This document shows, one piece after another, positions 8,188 to 17,495 of a DNA stretch of 64,000 bases. The stretch is from Pseudomonas cavernicola (lineage in GTDB: Bacteria; Pseudomonadota; Gammaproteobacteria; Pseudomonadales; Pseudomonadaceae): NCBI RefSeq assembly GCF_003596405.1, contig NZ_QYUR01000002.1:2620501-2684500 (forward strand). Direction: 5' to 3'. The notes below the pieces were generated by a model. The model searched no databases, was not told the DNA's origin, and worked only from the letters and a program-made list of their open reading frames with translations. Numbering within the stretch: the stretch's first letter is position 1; each line of letters starts with the position of its first letter. Made by a program: the position numbers and the translations under genes.

Positions 8188-9222
8188 TTACAGGCTCGGC
8201 AGAACCTTTTCCGGCAACAAAAGATTCAAGCTACGCTCGGCCAGCAACTGGCTGGCCGCCTCGATATCCGGGGCGAAGAAACGGTCCTGCTGGTAGTGGG
8301 ACACCTGCTCGCGCAGTGCCTGCCGCGCCTGCTCCAGCTTCGGCGAGGTCTTGCGGCCTTCGCGGAAGTCCAGGCCCTGGCAAGCCGCCAACCATTCGAT
8401 GGCGATAATCCCCCGCACGTTGTCGGCCATCTCCCACAGGCGTTTGCCGGCAGCCGGCGCCATCGACACGTGGTCTTCCTGGTTGGCCGAGGTCGGCAGG
8501 CTGTCGACGCTGTGCGGATGCGCCAGCGCCTTGTTCTCGCTGGCCAGTGCGGCGGCGGTGACCTGGGCGATCATGAAGCCGGAGTTGACCCCGCCATTGG
8601 CCACCAAGAACGGCGGCAGTTGCGACATGTGCTTGTCCATCATCAGCGAGATCCGCCGCTCGCTCAGCGAGCCGATCTCGGCGATGGCCAGCGCCAGGTT
8701 GTCGGCGGCCATGGCCACCGGCTCGGCGTGGAAGTTGCCGCCGGAGATCACATCGCCCTCGGCGGCGAACACCAGCGGGTTGTCCGACACCGCATTGGCC
8801 TCGACGCTCAAGACTTCGGCGGCCTGACGGATCTGCGTCAGGCAGGCGCCCATCACCTGCGGCTGGCAGCGCAGGGAATAGGGATCCTGCACCTTGTCGC
8901 AGTTCTCGTGGGAGCGGGAGATCTCGCTGCTCGGCGTGAGCAGATCGCGATAGGCCTCTTCGTCATCCTCGTCCTCACTCGCACCGGTACTGTAGCGACG
9001 CACCACCGGCTCACCCGAGTCGGTTAGCCACCAGGCCTTTTTCGCCACGTCGGCCTCCAGACAACCGCCGCTGATGGCGCCGACCGTCTTGCCATACAGC
9101 GGAATGAACATCCGCGCGCCAGGCCGGCGATACGCCGAACCCTCGACCTTGACCACCGTAGCCAGTACCGCTTCGTCGCCCTTTTGCTCGGCAGCCGTGA
9201 TCGCCTCCAGCAAAGAACTCAT
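8188..9222 (-). CDS. In-frame chimera: XdhC/CoxI N-terminus fused to histidine ammonia-lyase C-terminal half
   Basis: Residues 1 to about 88 match XdhC-family chaperones, which insert sulfurated molybdenum cofactor: [52 protein letters not shown]. From about residue 92 the protein becomes the C-terminal half of Hut[70 protein letters not shown] segment, [13 protein letters not shown]. No stop or frameshift lies at the join (about 8945-8965). The HutH part lacks the Ala-Ser-Gly that forms the MIO cofactor. The XdhC part lacks its distal domain. Neither activity is therefore expected. It is the last gene of the Mo-hydroxylase operon, exactly where xdhC belongs. A deletion joining two genes is the simplest explanation; an assembly join is the alternative. 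Confidence 0.9.
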   Translation of the reverse strand: MSSLLEAITAAEQKGDEAVLATVVKVEGSAYRRPGARMFIPLYGKTVGAISGGCLEADVAKKAWWLTDSGEPVVRRYSTGASEDEDDEEAYRDLLTPSSEISRSHENCDKVQDPYSLRCQPQVMGACLTQIRQAAEVLSVEANAVSDNPLVFAAEGDVISGGNFHAEPVAMAADNLALAIAEIGSLSERRISLMMDKHMSQLPPFLVANGGVNSGFMIAQVTAAALASENKALAHPHSVDSLPTSANQEDHVSMAPAAGKRLWEMADNVRGIIAIEWLAACQGLDFREGRKTSPKLEQARQALREQVSHYQQDRFFAPDIEAASQLLAERSLNLLLPEKVLPSL

Positions 9223-9273
9223 ACCTGAGATAGCACGCCTCCTCGCCAGATCAGCGCTTGGCCCAAGGGCAAC

Positions 9274-9849
9274 TCAGCTTCCAGCTGCCGGGCATGGCCC
9301 GCCCGCATCCGCCCACAGCTTGAACTGGGCGACGAACTCGTCATGCGCCACCGGCACCGGCGCGCGCGTACCACCTGGGTTCCAGCCCCAGAGCACCAGC
9401 TTGTCCTCGCTGACATGTTTGATCAGCGCGGCAAAATCCCGATCGCCGTTGCGACTCTTGTCCTTGATGATTTCGCAGAGTTCATTCGCTGGCAGGCCGA
9501 TCCAGGCCATTTTGTGAGCCGCCGGCGGCAAGCTCCAATGCGGCGCTCCGGGTGGAGCGTGCGGCCCGTAGCTCGCCGGTGGGTTGGCTTCAGCATGGCA
9601 GGCGGCGCAGGGCAAGCCCGCAGCGCCCTTGCCATCCTCGCCGCGCACAACGCCCATCTCATGGGGTAGGCCCGCCTCGAACTGCAAGGGTGAGTCACCG
9701 GGGATATGGCAGTTCTGGCAACGCGGGTGTTGGAAGACTTTCTGCACCGTGGCGAAGGCGGCGAGTGCGGCCTGCTGCTGTTCGCTGCCCTGGTCCGGCC
9801 CGCAGCCGGCGAGCGGTAGTAGCAGCAACGACGCTAGGAGTCTGCGCAT
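9274..9849 (-). CDS. Dihaem c-type cytochrome lipoprotein of the Mo-hydroxylase operon
   Basis: The 191-residue protein has a lipoprotein signal ending LLLPLAGC (Cys16). Two haem-binding CxxCH motifs are CQNCH (44-48) and CAACH (81-85), with downstream Met/His candidates for distal ligands. It lies between the Mo subunit and the xdhC-type gene on the same strand. Cytochromes in this position are thought to take electrons from isoquinoline-1-oxidoreductase-type enzymes toward the respiratory chain. The spacing (10 bp to the Mo subunit gene, 51 bp to the chimera) fits one operon. The substrate of the enzyme is unknown. Confidence 0.8.
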   Translation of the reverse strand: MRRLLASLLLLPLAGCGPDQGSEQQQAALAAFATVQKVFQHPRCQNCHIPGDSPLQFEAGLPHEMGVVRGEDGKGAAGLPCAACHAEANPPASYGPHAPPGAPHWSLPPAAHKMAWIGLPANELCEIIKDKSRNGDRDFAALIKHVSEDKLVLWGWNPGGTRAPVPVAHDEFVAQFKLWADAGGPCPAAGS

Positions 9850-9859
9850 GACTGTCTCC

Positions 9860-12031
9860 TCACACCTTGGCCAATTGCAGGGGCAACTCGCGCAGCCGCT
9901 GACCGGTCAACGCGAATACGGCATTGGCAACCGCCGGAGCGGTAGGCGGCACGCCGGTTTCACCTATGCCGCCCATCTTGTCTGTGCTCGGGACTATATG
10001 AACTTCGACCTGTGGCATCTCATTCAGGCGCAGCACCTGGTAATCGTGAAAATTCGACTCCTGCACCCGCCCATCCTTGAGTGTGAGTTTGCTGTGCAAG
10101 GCTGCGCTCAGGCCGAAGGCGATACCCGACTCCATCTGCGCGGCAATGCTTGTGGGGTTGACCGCGATGCCGCAATCCACGGCGCAGACCACGCGATGTA
10201 CGTGGATCGCGCCGTTCTCGACGGAGACTTCCGCCACCTGGGCGACGAAACTGCCGAACGACTCATGCACGGCAACCCCTCGAGCATGCCCCTTGGCAAG
10301 CGGCGACGCCCAACCGGCCTTCTCTACCGCAAGATTCAGCACCCCCAGATGACGGGGATGGTTCTTCAGCAATGCACGCCGGTAGTCGACCGGGGCCTTG
10401 CCGGCGGCATGCGCCAGCTCATCGATCAGCGACTCCATCACGAAACCGGTGTGGCTGTGGCCGACCGAGCGCCACCACAGCACCGGGATACCGGTCTTGG
10501 GCGAATGCAGATCGACGCGATGATCCGCTACTTCCTTCATGTACGGAGAATCGGCGACCCCCTCGACCGAAGTGCCATCGATGCCGTTCTTCACGAATGA
10601 CGCTTCGAACAGCGTGCCGGCCATGATCGATTGTCCGGCGATCCCATGCTGCCAGGCGATCGGCAGGCCCTGCGCATCGAGGCCGACACGTGCCCGGTGC
10701 ACGAAGGCCGAACGATAGAAACCACCGCGCACGTCGTCCTCGCGCGACCAGACGGTCTTGACCGGCGCATTGGCGGCCTTGGCCACATGCACAGCCTCGA
10801 ACACGAAGTCGAGCGAAGGATTGGCGCGGCGGCCGAAACCACCGCCGAGAAAGGTGGTGTGGACTTCCACCTGCTCCGGCTTGAGCCCGGTGATCTGTGC
10901 CGCGACCTGCTGGTCGAGGGTCTGGAACTGGGTGCCGGTCCAGAGTTCGCATTTGTCCTTCTCGATTCGCACCGTGCAATTGAGCGGCTCCATAGGCGCG
11001 TGCGCCAGATAGGGCACGGCGTACTCGGCCTCTACGGTCTTGGCCGCCTTGGCCAGTGCCGCGCTGGCGTCGCCGGCCTGGGCCGCGGGTTGGCCGGGTT
11101 GGCCGGCGAGGCCGGCGAACTCCTGGCGCAAGCGGTCGCTGTCCAGCGTGGCGAATTCACCGAGGTCCCAATCGATCTTCAGCGCGTCGCGGCCGAGTTT
11201 GGCGGCCCAGTAGTGATCGGCGACCACCGCGACGCCGGAAGGCACCTGCACCACCTGGCGTACGCCAGGAATCGCCTTGGTCGCCGTTGCATCGAACGAC
11301 TTGACCTTGCCGCCGAACACCGGCGAACGGGCGACCATCGCGGTCAGCAGCCCGTCGAACTGCACATCCATGCCGAACTGCGCGCGGCCGGTGATTTTCT
11401 CCGGCGTGTCCAGGCGCTTGGTCGGTTTGCCGATGATCTTCCAGTCCTTCGGCTCCTTGAGCTTCAGCGAGGCGGGGTCGGGAGCCTTCAGCTTGCCGGC
11501 CGCATCGGCCAGCTCACCGTAACGGACGCGTTGGTCACCGGCTATCGCTTCGCCGTTCTCGGTGCGGATGGCCGACGGCGCTACGCCGAAGCGCTGCGCC
11601 GCCGCCTGCACCAGCAACGCCCGCGCGGTCGCGCCGGCCTGACGGTAACGATCGAATTCCGACCAGGTGCTGGTCGAACCGCCGGTGCCTTGTATGCCGA
11701 ACACCAGGCTCGAATAGGCCGGCGCCGCCGGTGCATGCTCGACGCGGATCTTCGACCAGTCGGCATCCAGTTCTTCGGCGATCAGCATCGACAGCCCGGT
11801 CCAGATGCCCTGGCCCATCTCGGAATGGGCCAGCAGCACGGTGACGCTGTCGTCACTGCCGATACGCAGGAAGGCGTTGGGCACAAAAGCCGCGTCAGCC
11901 CCTTGGGTCACCGTCTCTGCCAGGGCGAAACGCTTGGCGCCAGGGATGACGAAGGCGACTACCAGGCCGCCGCCGAGTATTGCGCTGTTCTTGAGAAATC
12001 TGCGCCGGGAAGTATCGGTCACGCTATTCAT
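9860..12031 (-). CDS. Molybdopterin-binding subunit of an isoquinoline 1-oxidoreductase-like hydroxylase
   Basis: The 723-residue protein starts at ATG 12031, with GGAGG 6 nt upstream. A twin-arginine signal, SRRRFLKNSAILGGG, points to folded export with cofactor bound. Aldehyde-oxidase/xanthine-dehydrogenase family segments are clear: GQGIWTGLSMLIAEEL, GGGFGRRANPSLDF, WSREDDVRGGFYRS and the C-terminal GGIGETGVPPTAPAVANA. IorB-type subunits hydroxylate N-heterocycles or aldehydes at a Mo-MCD centre and pair with a small 2Fe-2S subunit. That subunit is the upstream gene, 50 bp away. The chaperone gene xdhC at the operon's end is broken here, so the enzyme may not mature normally unless another xdhC exists elsewhere. 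Confidence 0.87.
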   Translation of the reverse strand: MNSVTDTSRRRFLKNSAILGGGLVVAFVIPGAKRFALAETVTQGADAAFVPNAFLRIGSDDSVTVLLAHSEMGQGIWTGLSMLIAEELDADWSKIRVEHAPAAPAYSSLVFGIQGTGGSTSTWSEFDRYRQAGATARALLVQAAAQRFGVAPSAIRTENGEAIAGDQRVRYGELADAAGKLKAPDPASLKLKEPKDWKIIGKPTKRLDTPEKITGRAQFGMDVQFDGLLTAMVARSPVFGGKVKSFDATATKAIPGVRQVVQVPSGVAVVADHYWAAKLGRDALKIDWDLGEFATLDSDRLRQEFAGLAGQPGQPAAQAGDASAALAKAAKTVEAEYAVPYLAHAPMEPLNCTVRIEKDKCELWTGTQFQTLDQQVAAQITGLKPEQVEVHTTFLGGGFGRRANPSLDFVFEAVHVAKAANAPVKTVWSREDDVRGGFYRSAFVHRARVGLDAQGLPIAWQHGIAGQSIMAGTLFEASFVKNGIDGTSVEGVADSPYMKEVADHRVDLHSPKTGIPVLWWRSVGHSHTGFVMESLIDELAHAAGKAPVDYRRALLKNHPRHLGVLNLAVEKAGWASPLAKGHARGVAVHESFGSFVAQVAEVSVENGAIHVHRVVCAVDCGIAVNPTSIAAQMESGIAFGLSAALHSKLTLKDGRVQESNFHDYQVLRLNEMPQVEVHIVPSTDKMGGIGETGVPPTAPAVANAVFALTGQRLRELPLQLAKV

Positions 12032-12081
12032 GACAAGCCTCCAATCCACGAGGGTTTGCAGCGAAAATTCAGGGGCAGGTT

Positions 12082-12537
12082 TTACCCGAGTTCAGCCGCG
12101 CGCTTCACGGCTGCACGGATACGCGGATAGGTGCCGCAGCGGCAGATATTCCCCGACAGGGCTTGGTCTATATCGGTGTCCGTTGGCGCGGGGACCTTAG
12201 CCAGCAAGGCGGCCGCCGACATGATCTGGCCGGACTGGCAGTAACCGCACTGCACCACATCGAGTTCCGCCCAGGCGCGCTGCACTGGGTGCGAGCCGTC
12301 CGCTGAAAGGCCTTCGATGGTGACGATCTTCTGCCCGCTGGCGACCGCCGAGACTGGTGTGATGCAGGAGCGTTTCGGGGCGCCATCGACATGCACGGTG
12401 CAGGCACCGCATTGGGCGATGCCACAACCGAACTTGGTGCCGGTCAGGTGGGCCACATCACGCAGCACCCACAACAACGGCATGTCATCTGGAACGTCGA
12501 ATTGCTGCTCTTTGGCATTGATGTTGAGCGTAATCAT
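12082..12537 (-). CDS. 2Fe-2S subunit of the isoquinoline 1-oxidoreductase-like hydroxylase
   Basis: The 151-residue protein holds two 2Fe-2S motifs. The plant-ferredoxin type has Cys38, Cys43, Cys46 and Cys58 ([20 protein letters not shown]). The helical C-terminal type has Cys97, Cys100, Cys132 and Cys134 (CGYCQSGQ and [12 protein letters not shown]). This is the standard small subunit of periplasmic Mo hydroxylases and relays electrons from the Mo site. It is the first gene of the operon. It has no signal peptide, which fits co-export with the Tat-signalled large subunit. Confidence 0.88.
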   Translation of the reverse strand: MITLNINAKEQQFDVPDDMPLLWVLRDVAHLTGTKFGCGIAQCGACTVHVDGAPKRSCITPVSAVASGQKIVTIEGLSADGSHPVQRAWAELDVVQCGYCQSGQIMSAAALLAKVPAPTDTDIDQALSGNICRCGTYPRIRAAVKRAAELG

Positions 12538-12757
12538 GGTTATCCCCTCATGCCATTCTCAGGACTCACGGAATCTGTTTCTGCTTACGCTGTGACTGTC
12601 ATGCCTACGCGCGCAGTTATTTACCCATTCAGCTAAGCGCAGTTTCTGGATCGATACAGTTCCAGCGACCACCGGTCATATGAGCCGTGCCGCGCCATCC
12701 CAGGGGCAGCACAGGCGCACACAACGATAGCGACGAAGTTCGTGCACAGTCTGAAAG

Positions 12758-12897
12758 TCAAAAGTTCGTCGACGACGACAGAGCTCCCCAAGTGTCGAGC
12801 TCCTGCTGAACAAAGGCGTTCTTGCCCTCGACGAAGCTGAAGGCATCGGTGCCCAGCGGAAGCCGCAGCGGTGGCAGTCTGACCACTTCACCATTGC
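12758..12897 (-). pseudogene. C-terminal remnant of a short-chain dehydrogenase/reductase
   Basis: The minus strand encodes ...RLPPLRLPLGTDAFSFVEG and then QQELDTWGALSSSTNF plus a stop at 12758. This matches the usual last 40 or so residues of SDR oxidoreductases (RLPLGSDA...AELDAW...STDF). No Rossmann glycine motif or YxxxK catalytic pair is present upstream. The sequence before about 12897 belongs to a different, opposite-strand remnant. It is a gene tail without a body. Confidence 0.55.
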
Positions 12898-12909
12898 AAT
12901 CGGGATCGA

Positions 12910-13415
12910 TGAAGAGCGACAGCGATATCAGGTGGAACATCCGCCCATCAGCGCGCTTCCCCATCCTGGAGCTGCGTATCGCTGACTCCTGCCCGTCCGT
13001 GGCCGACGTGCTGTGCATCGCCGCGTTGTTCCGCGCCATGGTTCATCACGCAGTAGTGACGCCAGATGAGGGCGTCAAGCACAACGAGATGACCCGATTG
13101 TTAATCGAGGAAAATCGCTGGCGCGCGAAGCGATTCGGCACCAAGGCCTCTTTCCTGGATCAGGCCAGCCGCCGAAACGTCCCCATCGAGGAATGGTTGG
13201 ACATGGCCTATGCCACCATTGGCGAATCCGCCGAAGCCCTTGGCGACAGCCATGCCTTCGTGCAGGCCAAAACCATCCTCCATGATGGCAGCAGCGCAGA
13301 CCGGCAGCTGCGACGTTATACAGACGCCCGAAATGCCGGGCTGTCCCGCCAGCGCTCACTGATCGCTGTGGTCGACGAACTGATGGCAGTGACACGAAAT
13401 GGCAGAATTAACTAG
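12910..13415 (+). pseudogene. 5'-truncated YbdK-type carboxylate-amine ligase
   Basis: The plus strand holds DIRWNIRPSARFPILELRIADS, DVLCIAALFRAMV, ENRWRAKRFGTKASFLD, PIEEWLD and EALGDSHAFVQAKTIL. This is the C-terminal half of glutamate-cysteine-ligase-like GCS2 (YbdK) proteins, which are normally 370-390 residues. Only about 165 residues of homology remain and the ATP-binding N-terminal part is missing. The frame could be read from 12822, but those residues have no family character and overlap the SDR tail on the other strand. It is best treated as a remnant. Nothing further is visible between 13416 and 13575. Confidence 0.75.
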
Positions 13416-13575
13416 CGGGTGAAACCCTAGCCGCCGGCCTCGCTGGATTTGCTGCGCGGATTGCTCCAACCGGATCAATCGTCAGCACCCAAGACAAGCA
13501 GCTCACCAGAACCTGTGAGCAGCTTCAGGGCATGCTGAAGCGAGGGCTGATTGTGTCCGGTGCATACGCCGGGGA

Positions 13576-13899
13576 TTATTTTTTGACCCACTGACCATCA
13601 GGGGTTTTTACGTAAGTCCCCGGCGCCGTTTTTTCTATGGCTTTCTGTCCAGCCAGACTGGCCACCTGATCCAGGGTTGCGCCATTTTTCTTGGCAATGG
13701 CCTCATAGGCATCGCGACGTTTGGCATTGATATCCGCGGCAAGCTGTACGGCGTCAGGGGTTGCCTTGACCACCCCCAGGTAACCATCGGGTTGCTCCCC
13801 CACCATTCCCTGCGACTTGGCAGCATCCAGGTCAAGCGCCATGGCCAGCGAACCGCAGGCCAGCAATAGCATTGCCACCAATAGCTTTCTGATTTTCAT
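13576..13899 (-). CDS. ydbL: YdbL family (DUF1318) periplasmic protein
   Basis: The 107-residue protein has signal peptide MKIRKLLVAMLLLACGSLAMA. The DUF1318 core includes AKSQGMVGEQPDGYLGVV, INAKRRDAYEAIAKKNG and the C-terminal KTAPGTYVKTPDGQWVKK. In Escherichia coli, YdbL works with YdbH and YnbE in phospholipid transport to the outer membrane. It is the third gene of ydbH-ynbE-ydbL here, with only 9 bp between ynbE's stop and its start. Intact. Confidence 0.9.
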   Translation of the reverse strand: MKIRKLLVAMLLLACGSLAMALDLDAAKSQGMVGEQPDGYLGVVKATPDAVQLAADINAKRRDAYEAIAKKNGATLDQVASLAGQKAIEKTAPGTYVKTPDGQWVKK

Positions 13900-13908
13900 G
13901 GCCCTCTC

Positions 13909-14088
13909 CTAGAACAATGCGCTGTCTTCACTGAAGAGTTTATCGATGTCTTTTTCCACTTTGAGGCGAATCTCATGGTCAATCTTCACATTCAGATTGA
14001 TGGTGATCGGCTCTTTGGGGGCCTCGAGAACGACCCGTGGGGTACAGGCTGCCAGAGCCAGTGAAACCACCAGCCAAACGGGCTTCAT
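13909..14088 (-). CDS. ynbE: YnbE family outer-membrane lipoprotein (59 aa)
   Basis: ATG at 14088 overlaps the ydbH stop as ATGA. The product is MKPVWLVVSLALAACTPRVV followed by LEAPKEPITINLNVKIDHEIRL and KVEKDIDKLFSEDSALF. The lipobox LAAC places the mature Cys at residue 15. The short beta-strand-rich remainder matches YnbE, which multimerises and joins YdbH to bridge the envelope. The small size makes it easy to miss. The four-base overlap with ydbH indicates translational coupling. Confidence 0.9.
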   Translation of the reverse strand: MKPVWLVVSLALAACTPRVVLEAPKEPITINLNVKIDHEIRLKVEKDIDKLFSEDSALF

Positions 14089-16736
14089 GGTGAATCCTCC
14101 GCGTCATGTGGTCGTGAGCCTTCTGCCGGTCTCCGGTCCAATACCGACTGGGATATCTCATCACCAATACGCAGGCTGCGCAGTAGTTCCCGCACATTTT
14201 CCCGGTGCGTGTAGTTTAGAACGACCGGCAGGTTGTTCTGCTGCGGGTTCTGGCCCTTGATGGTCACCGCAGCATCCAACCAGCCGTCCGGTTTCATATT
14301 CAGGCGGGCCTGGAGGTCATTGATCGTCAAATCGCTCAGCGTGTCCAGCGCCAACTGCACCGCGCGATTGGATTGGCCCATGGCGCCGACGCCGGCAGAA
14401 GGCAGGACCTTGAGAGACAAGGGGCCTTCGTTGCTCATGCTCCCCCCTTGCAAGTCCAGGGAGTCCTGCAACAACTGTAGCGGCAGATACCCGCCCACGC
14501 GGCCGGCGAGCTGAACAGTCGGGTTTGGATCGTTTTGCAGGGCGGCCACCTCTGCCAGGTCGATATGCCTGATCGCCACTGGCTGATGCATCGAGGAAGG
14601 CCATTGCAGGGTTGGAGCCTGCATAGAGCCCCCCAGCACCTCGGCATAGACATCGGTGAAGTGCCAGGTGGCAAGGTCGGACTGTATCTTCATGCGGACA
14701 TTGCTCACCAATGTGCCCACATCCAGCTCGGCCAACTCGATGGGCCCGGTGCTGGTCAGCGTCCAGGCACCCTGGCGCAGCTCGATGTGCGCGTCGCCAA
14801 TGCCCCCCGAAGCCAGTATGCCGCCCCAGCCCAGCGCCAGCCCGGACACTGTCATGTCGCCTTGTAGCTGCCAGTGATCCTGCCACTGCCAGCGACCCTG
14901 GCCATTGAGCTTGCCCTGCTGCAAGGTGACGCCAAGGCCACGGCTCATGGCGGCAGACAGGGGCGTTGTCATATTCACCCGGCCTTGCGCACCGGTTTTG
15001 CCCCCGCGGCTTGCCAGCTCTGCGCTCAGGTTCAGTTCGGATTGCCAGGCTGGCACCCGCAGTCTGGCCCTGCCTTGCTGCCCGGAGACGGTCATCTGCC
15101 CGTTCACCGCCGGCAATTCCCAGCGTTCCGCCACGACACCGTCGGCCTTGACCTGCAAGGTCCCGAATACCCCCTCGGGGCTCAGACGCAGTGGCGTACT
15201 GGCGGTGACGGCCAGCGGCTTGATTAGGGTGGTTCCGATCAGGCCTTCGGCAAAGCTGAGGCGACTACCGCTGCCCAGAAACCACTGCCCGTCTTTGTCA
15301 TACCAGGGTGCAGCAAGCTGCAGCCCCCCACCCTGGGCATAGAAGGGCGGACGAGAGCGCCCTTCAAGGGCGCCTTGCCAATGCCCCTGTGCATAGGTGG
15401 CATCGAGCACTCCGGTGATGGGGTAGTCGCCATAGTGACCATCGAACTTCACCTGCGTGGCCCAGCCGGGCGCGCGAAAGCCGGTGACCGGCAGCTGCAA
15501 CGCCAGCACTAGATCCTTTCCCTTGACCGTCAGGCTGGCCGGTTCGCCGGCAAGGCCAGAGGCATCGATACGACCCTGCCAAGACCCGGCCAGGTCATGC
15601 CCGGAGGCTTTGCCCTCCAGGTCGAGCCGCCCTTCCCAACCCCATTGGGTTTGCTGCCAGGACAACAGGCTGTCGACGGTATTAACCCTTATGTCCCGAT
15701 ACTGAAGTTCGGCAGAAATTGTGCTTTTACCAGCCAATGCCAGCGCCAGCGCCAGGGGGCTGGACCAGCTCAAGCGCAGTTCCTCGGGGAGCTGGATTGC
15801 CGCAGGCGACAACTCCAGCCGTTGCTGATTCCAGCGCAAGGGCACAGTGCCGGCCAGCGAGGGCCCGGCCAGCGTCAACCTGCCCTGGCCACGTGCCACG
15901 CCAGCGCCCTCGGTATCCAGGATCAGCAGCGCGGTGCCTTGCGGTCCTGCCGCCAGCAGATCCACATGCAGCGACTCCAGCCCATCGAGACTACCGCTAG
16001 CCCGAAGCGCTTGCCTGGCTTCCAGGCTCCAACCGCCCCCAAGCGCCAGTGGTGCCGCCAGCACGGCATTCAACTGCCATTGTTTAGCGGCCAGGCTGGC
16101 CTCGAGTCTCGTATCAGCTCGTTGCGGTTGCCCCGCATAACCCAGTTGCTGCCCCTTCGCCAGCAAAGCGCCGTCCAGGCGATCAGCCTGCCACTGTCCC
16201 TCGCCCATAAAGGTCAGCGCACCCAGGAACTGGGGTGCAATGTCAGCGGCCTGAATCTGTCCTTGCGCGGTCCAGCGCCCGGAAACGCGATCATATTCAG
16301 CGTCTACCCTGCTGATCTGAAGCTGTGCCTGTGCTTGCCAGCGCTGCTCATGTTGACGGATGGCCACCGCCAGCGGCGGCAAGCCGGGAACAGAGAGAGC
16401 GCCAATGCTGAGATCGAATGGCGGCGTCCAGGGGGGAGAAGTCAGCGCCTCAGCGCCCGTTTCGCACCTGGGTAGGCTCATGCTGGCCATGGTGATAGTC
16501 AACGGCCGCCAGCCGGTGACCCGCAATCCTCCGCCCTCGGCTTTCACGCAGCCGTTTTGCAGCCATTGCCACTGCGCCAGCTCCAGCCCGTCATGCCAGC
16601 CGGGGCCCTGTATACGCAGGCCCAGCGCATAAGCTGTGACCACCACCAGGAGCACTCCCAATAGGAGCAACGCCAACATGATCATCAGCCATCCAAAGTA
16701 GCGACGCACAAACGCAGGACCGGGGCTCATGCTCAT
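14085..16736 (-). CDS. ydbH: YdbH family AsmA-like intermembrane phospholipid transporter
   Basis: Of about 883 residues from ATG 16736, an N-terminal signal-anchor (FVRRYFGWLMIMLALLLLGV, with following hydrophobic residues) is followed by a very long beta-rich, repeat-like body. The C-terminal DUF748/YdbH region includes LPVVLNYTHRENVRELLRSL. E. coli YdbH shares the essential phospholipid-shuttling role with TamB and YhdP, forming a long hydrophobic groove across the periplasm. Longer in-frame starts reach 16793 but lack a better ribosome-binding site. Another ATG sits at 16730. It leads the ydbH-ynbE-ydbL operon. The protein ends at the ATGA overlap with ynbE. Confidence 0.85.
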   Translation of the reverse strand: MSMSPGPAFVRRYFGWLMIMLALLLLGVLLVVVTAYALGLRIQGPGWHDGLELAQWQWLQNGCVKAEGGGLRVTGWRPLTITMASMSLPRCETGAEALTSPPWTPPFDLSIGALSVPGLPPLAVAIRQHEQRWQAQAQLQISRVDAEYDRVSGRWTAQGQIQAADIAPQFLGALTFMGEGQWQADRLDGALLAKGQQLGYAGQPQRADTRLEASLAAKQWQLNAVLAAPLALGGGWSLEARQALRASGSLDGLESLHVDLLAAGPQGTALLILDTEGAGVARGQGRLTLAGPSLAGTVPLRWNQQRLELSPAAIQLPEELRLSWSSPLALALALAGKSTISAELQYRDIRVNTVDSLLSWQQTQWGWEGRLDLEGKASGHDLAGSWQGRIDASGLAGEPASLTVKGKDLVLALQLPVTGFRAPGWATQVKFDGHYGDYPITGVLDATYAQGHWQGALEGRSRPPFYAQGGGLQLAAPWYDKDGQWFLGSGSRLSFAEGLIGTTLIKPLAVTASTPLRLSPEGVFGTLQVKADGVVAERWELPAVNGQMTVSGQQGRARLRVPAWQSELNLSAELASRGGKTGAQGRVNMTTPLSAAMSRGLGVTLQQGKLNGQGRWQWQDHWQLQGDMTVSGLALGWGGILASGGIGDAHIELRQGAWTLTSTGPIELAELDVGTLVSNVRMKIQSDLATWHFTDVYAEVLGGSMQAPTLQWPSSMHQPVAIRHIDLAEVAALQNDPNPTVQLAGRVGGYLPLQLLQDSLDLQGGSMSNEGPLSLKVLPSAGVGAMGQSNRAVQLALDTLSDLTINDLQARLNMKPDGWLDAAVTIKGQNPQQNNLPVVLNYTHRENVRELLRSLRIGDEISQSVLDRRPAEGSRPHDAEDSP

Positions 16737-17006
16737 TGGCTGCCCATCTGTTGCATGCCTCTCGAAGGTTGTCGGGCTGTCGGCCGGGACCATGCCGCAA
16801 CCCGTTTACCGGCTCTGATTTCCACACTGCTCCTGAGCATATACGGGTACCAGGGATCTGCAGCACAGCATGGCCCCCGGGCCAGCCTTTGAGGGAATTG
16901 GGGACAAGGTAATTGGAAGGTAAAGGTGATTGCAAGGCAGTGAAATTCCTGAGAAAAATCTGCCCGGGCAGCCATCCACGGGCTACCGAATGAACGAGAG
17001 AGAGTG

Positions 17007-17348
17007 ATGAGCAGCGAATTGAAGGTTGTAGACATTCAACTAGGCGACGGCAAAGAAGTGATCAAAGGCGCCTTGATCACCACCCAGTACAACGGTTTCC
17101 TGGAGGACGGCACCACGTTCGATTCCTCCTACGATCGCGGCAAGCCTTTCCAGTGCGTCATCGGAACCGGACGCGTGATCAAAGGCTGGGATCAGGGGTT
17201 GATGGGCATGAAAGTCGGCGGCAAACGCAAACTCTTTGTGCCGGCCCACCTTGCCTATGGTGAAAGACAGATCGGCGCCCACATCACGCCGAACTCAAAC
17301 CTGGTCTTCGAAATCGAGCTACTGGAAGTGCTGACGCGGGACGATTGA
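17007..17348 (+). CDS. FKBP-type peptidyl-prolyl cis-trans isomerase
   Basis: The 113-residue cytosolic protein is a single FKBP domain: KGALITTQYNGFLEDGTTFDSSYDRG, FQCVIGTGRVIKGWDQGLMGM, GGKRKLFVPAHLAYGER and NSNLVFEIELLEV. Conserved active-site positions (Tyr, Phe, Asp, Trp, Ile, Tyr) are all seen. There is no signal peptide or dimerisation domain, so it resembles the single-domain type. I chose ATG 17007, with purine-rich GAGAGAG upstream, over the GTG three bases earlier. It is monocistronic and divergent from ydbH. Confidence 0.88.
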   Translation: MSSELKVVDIQLGDGKEVIKGALITTQYNGFLEDGTTFDSSYDRGKPFQCVIGTGRVIKGWDQGLMGMKVGGKRKLFVPAHLAYGERQIGAHITPNSNLVFEIELLEVLTRDD

Positions 17349-17495
17349 TGGCCGTCTGAATAGGCTCTACTTTCTTAGGCGTTCTGAATGCCTGCGGTGG
17401 GTCGAGGGCCGCCACTCACAGCGACCCCTTGCAAATCCAGGGTGTTCCGTCCTGTGGGGCAGCAATGGCGCGCTCCCATCGCACCCTAAGACCAC

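Noticed and set aside
10631..12130. 499-residue open frame on the plus strand opposite the Mo-hydroxylase large subunit
   Set aside because: It is a high-GC antisense shadow with no domain features; the opposite strand encodes an unmistakable enzyme.
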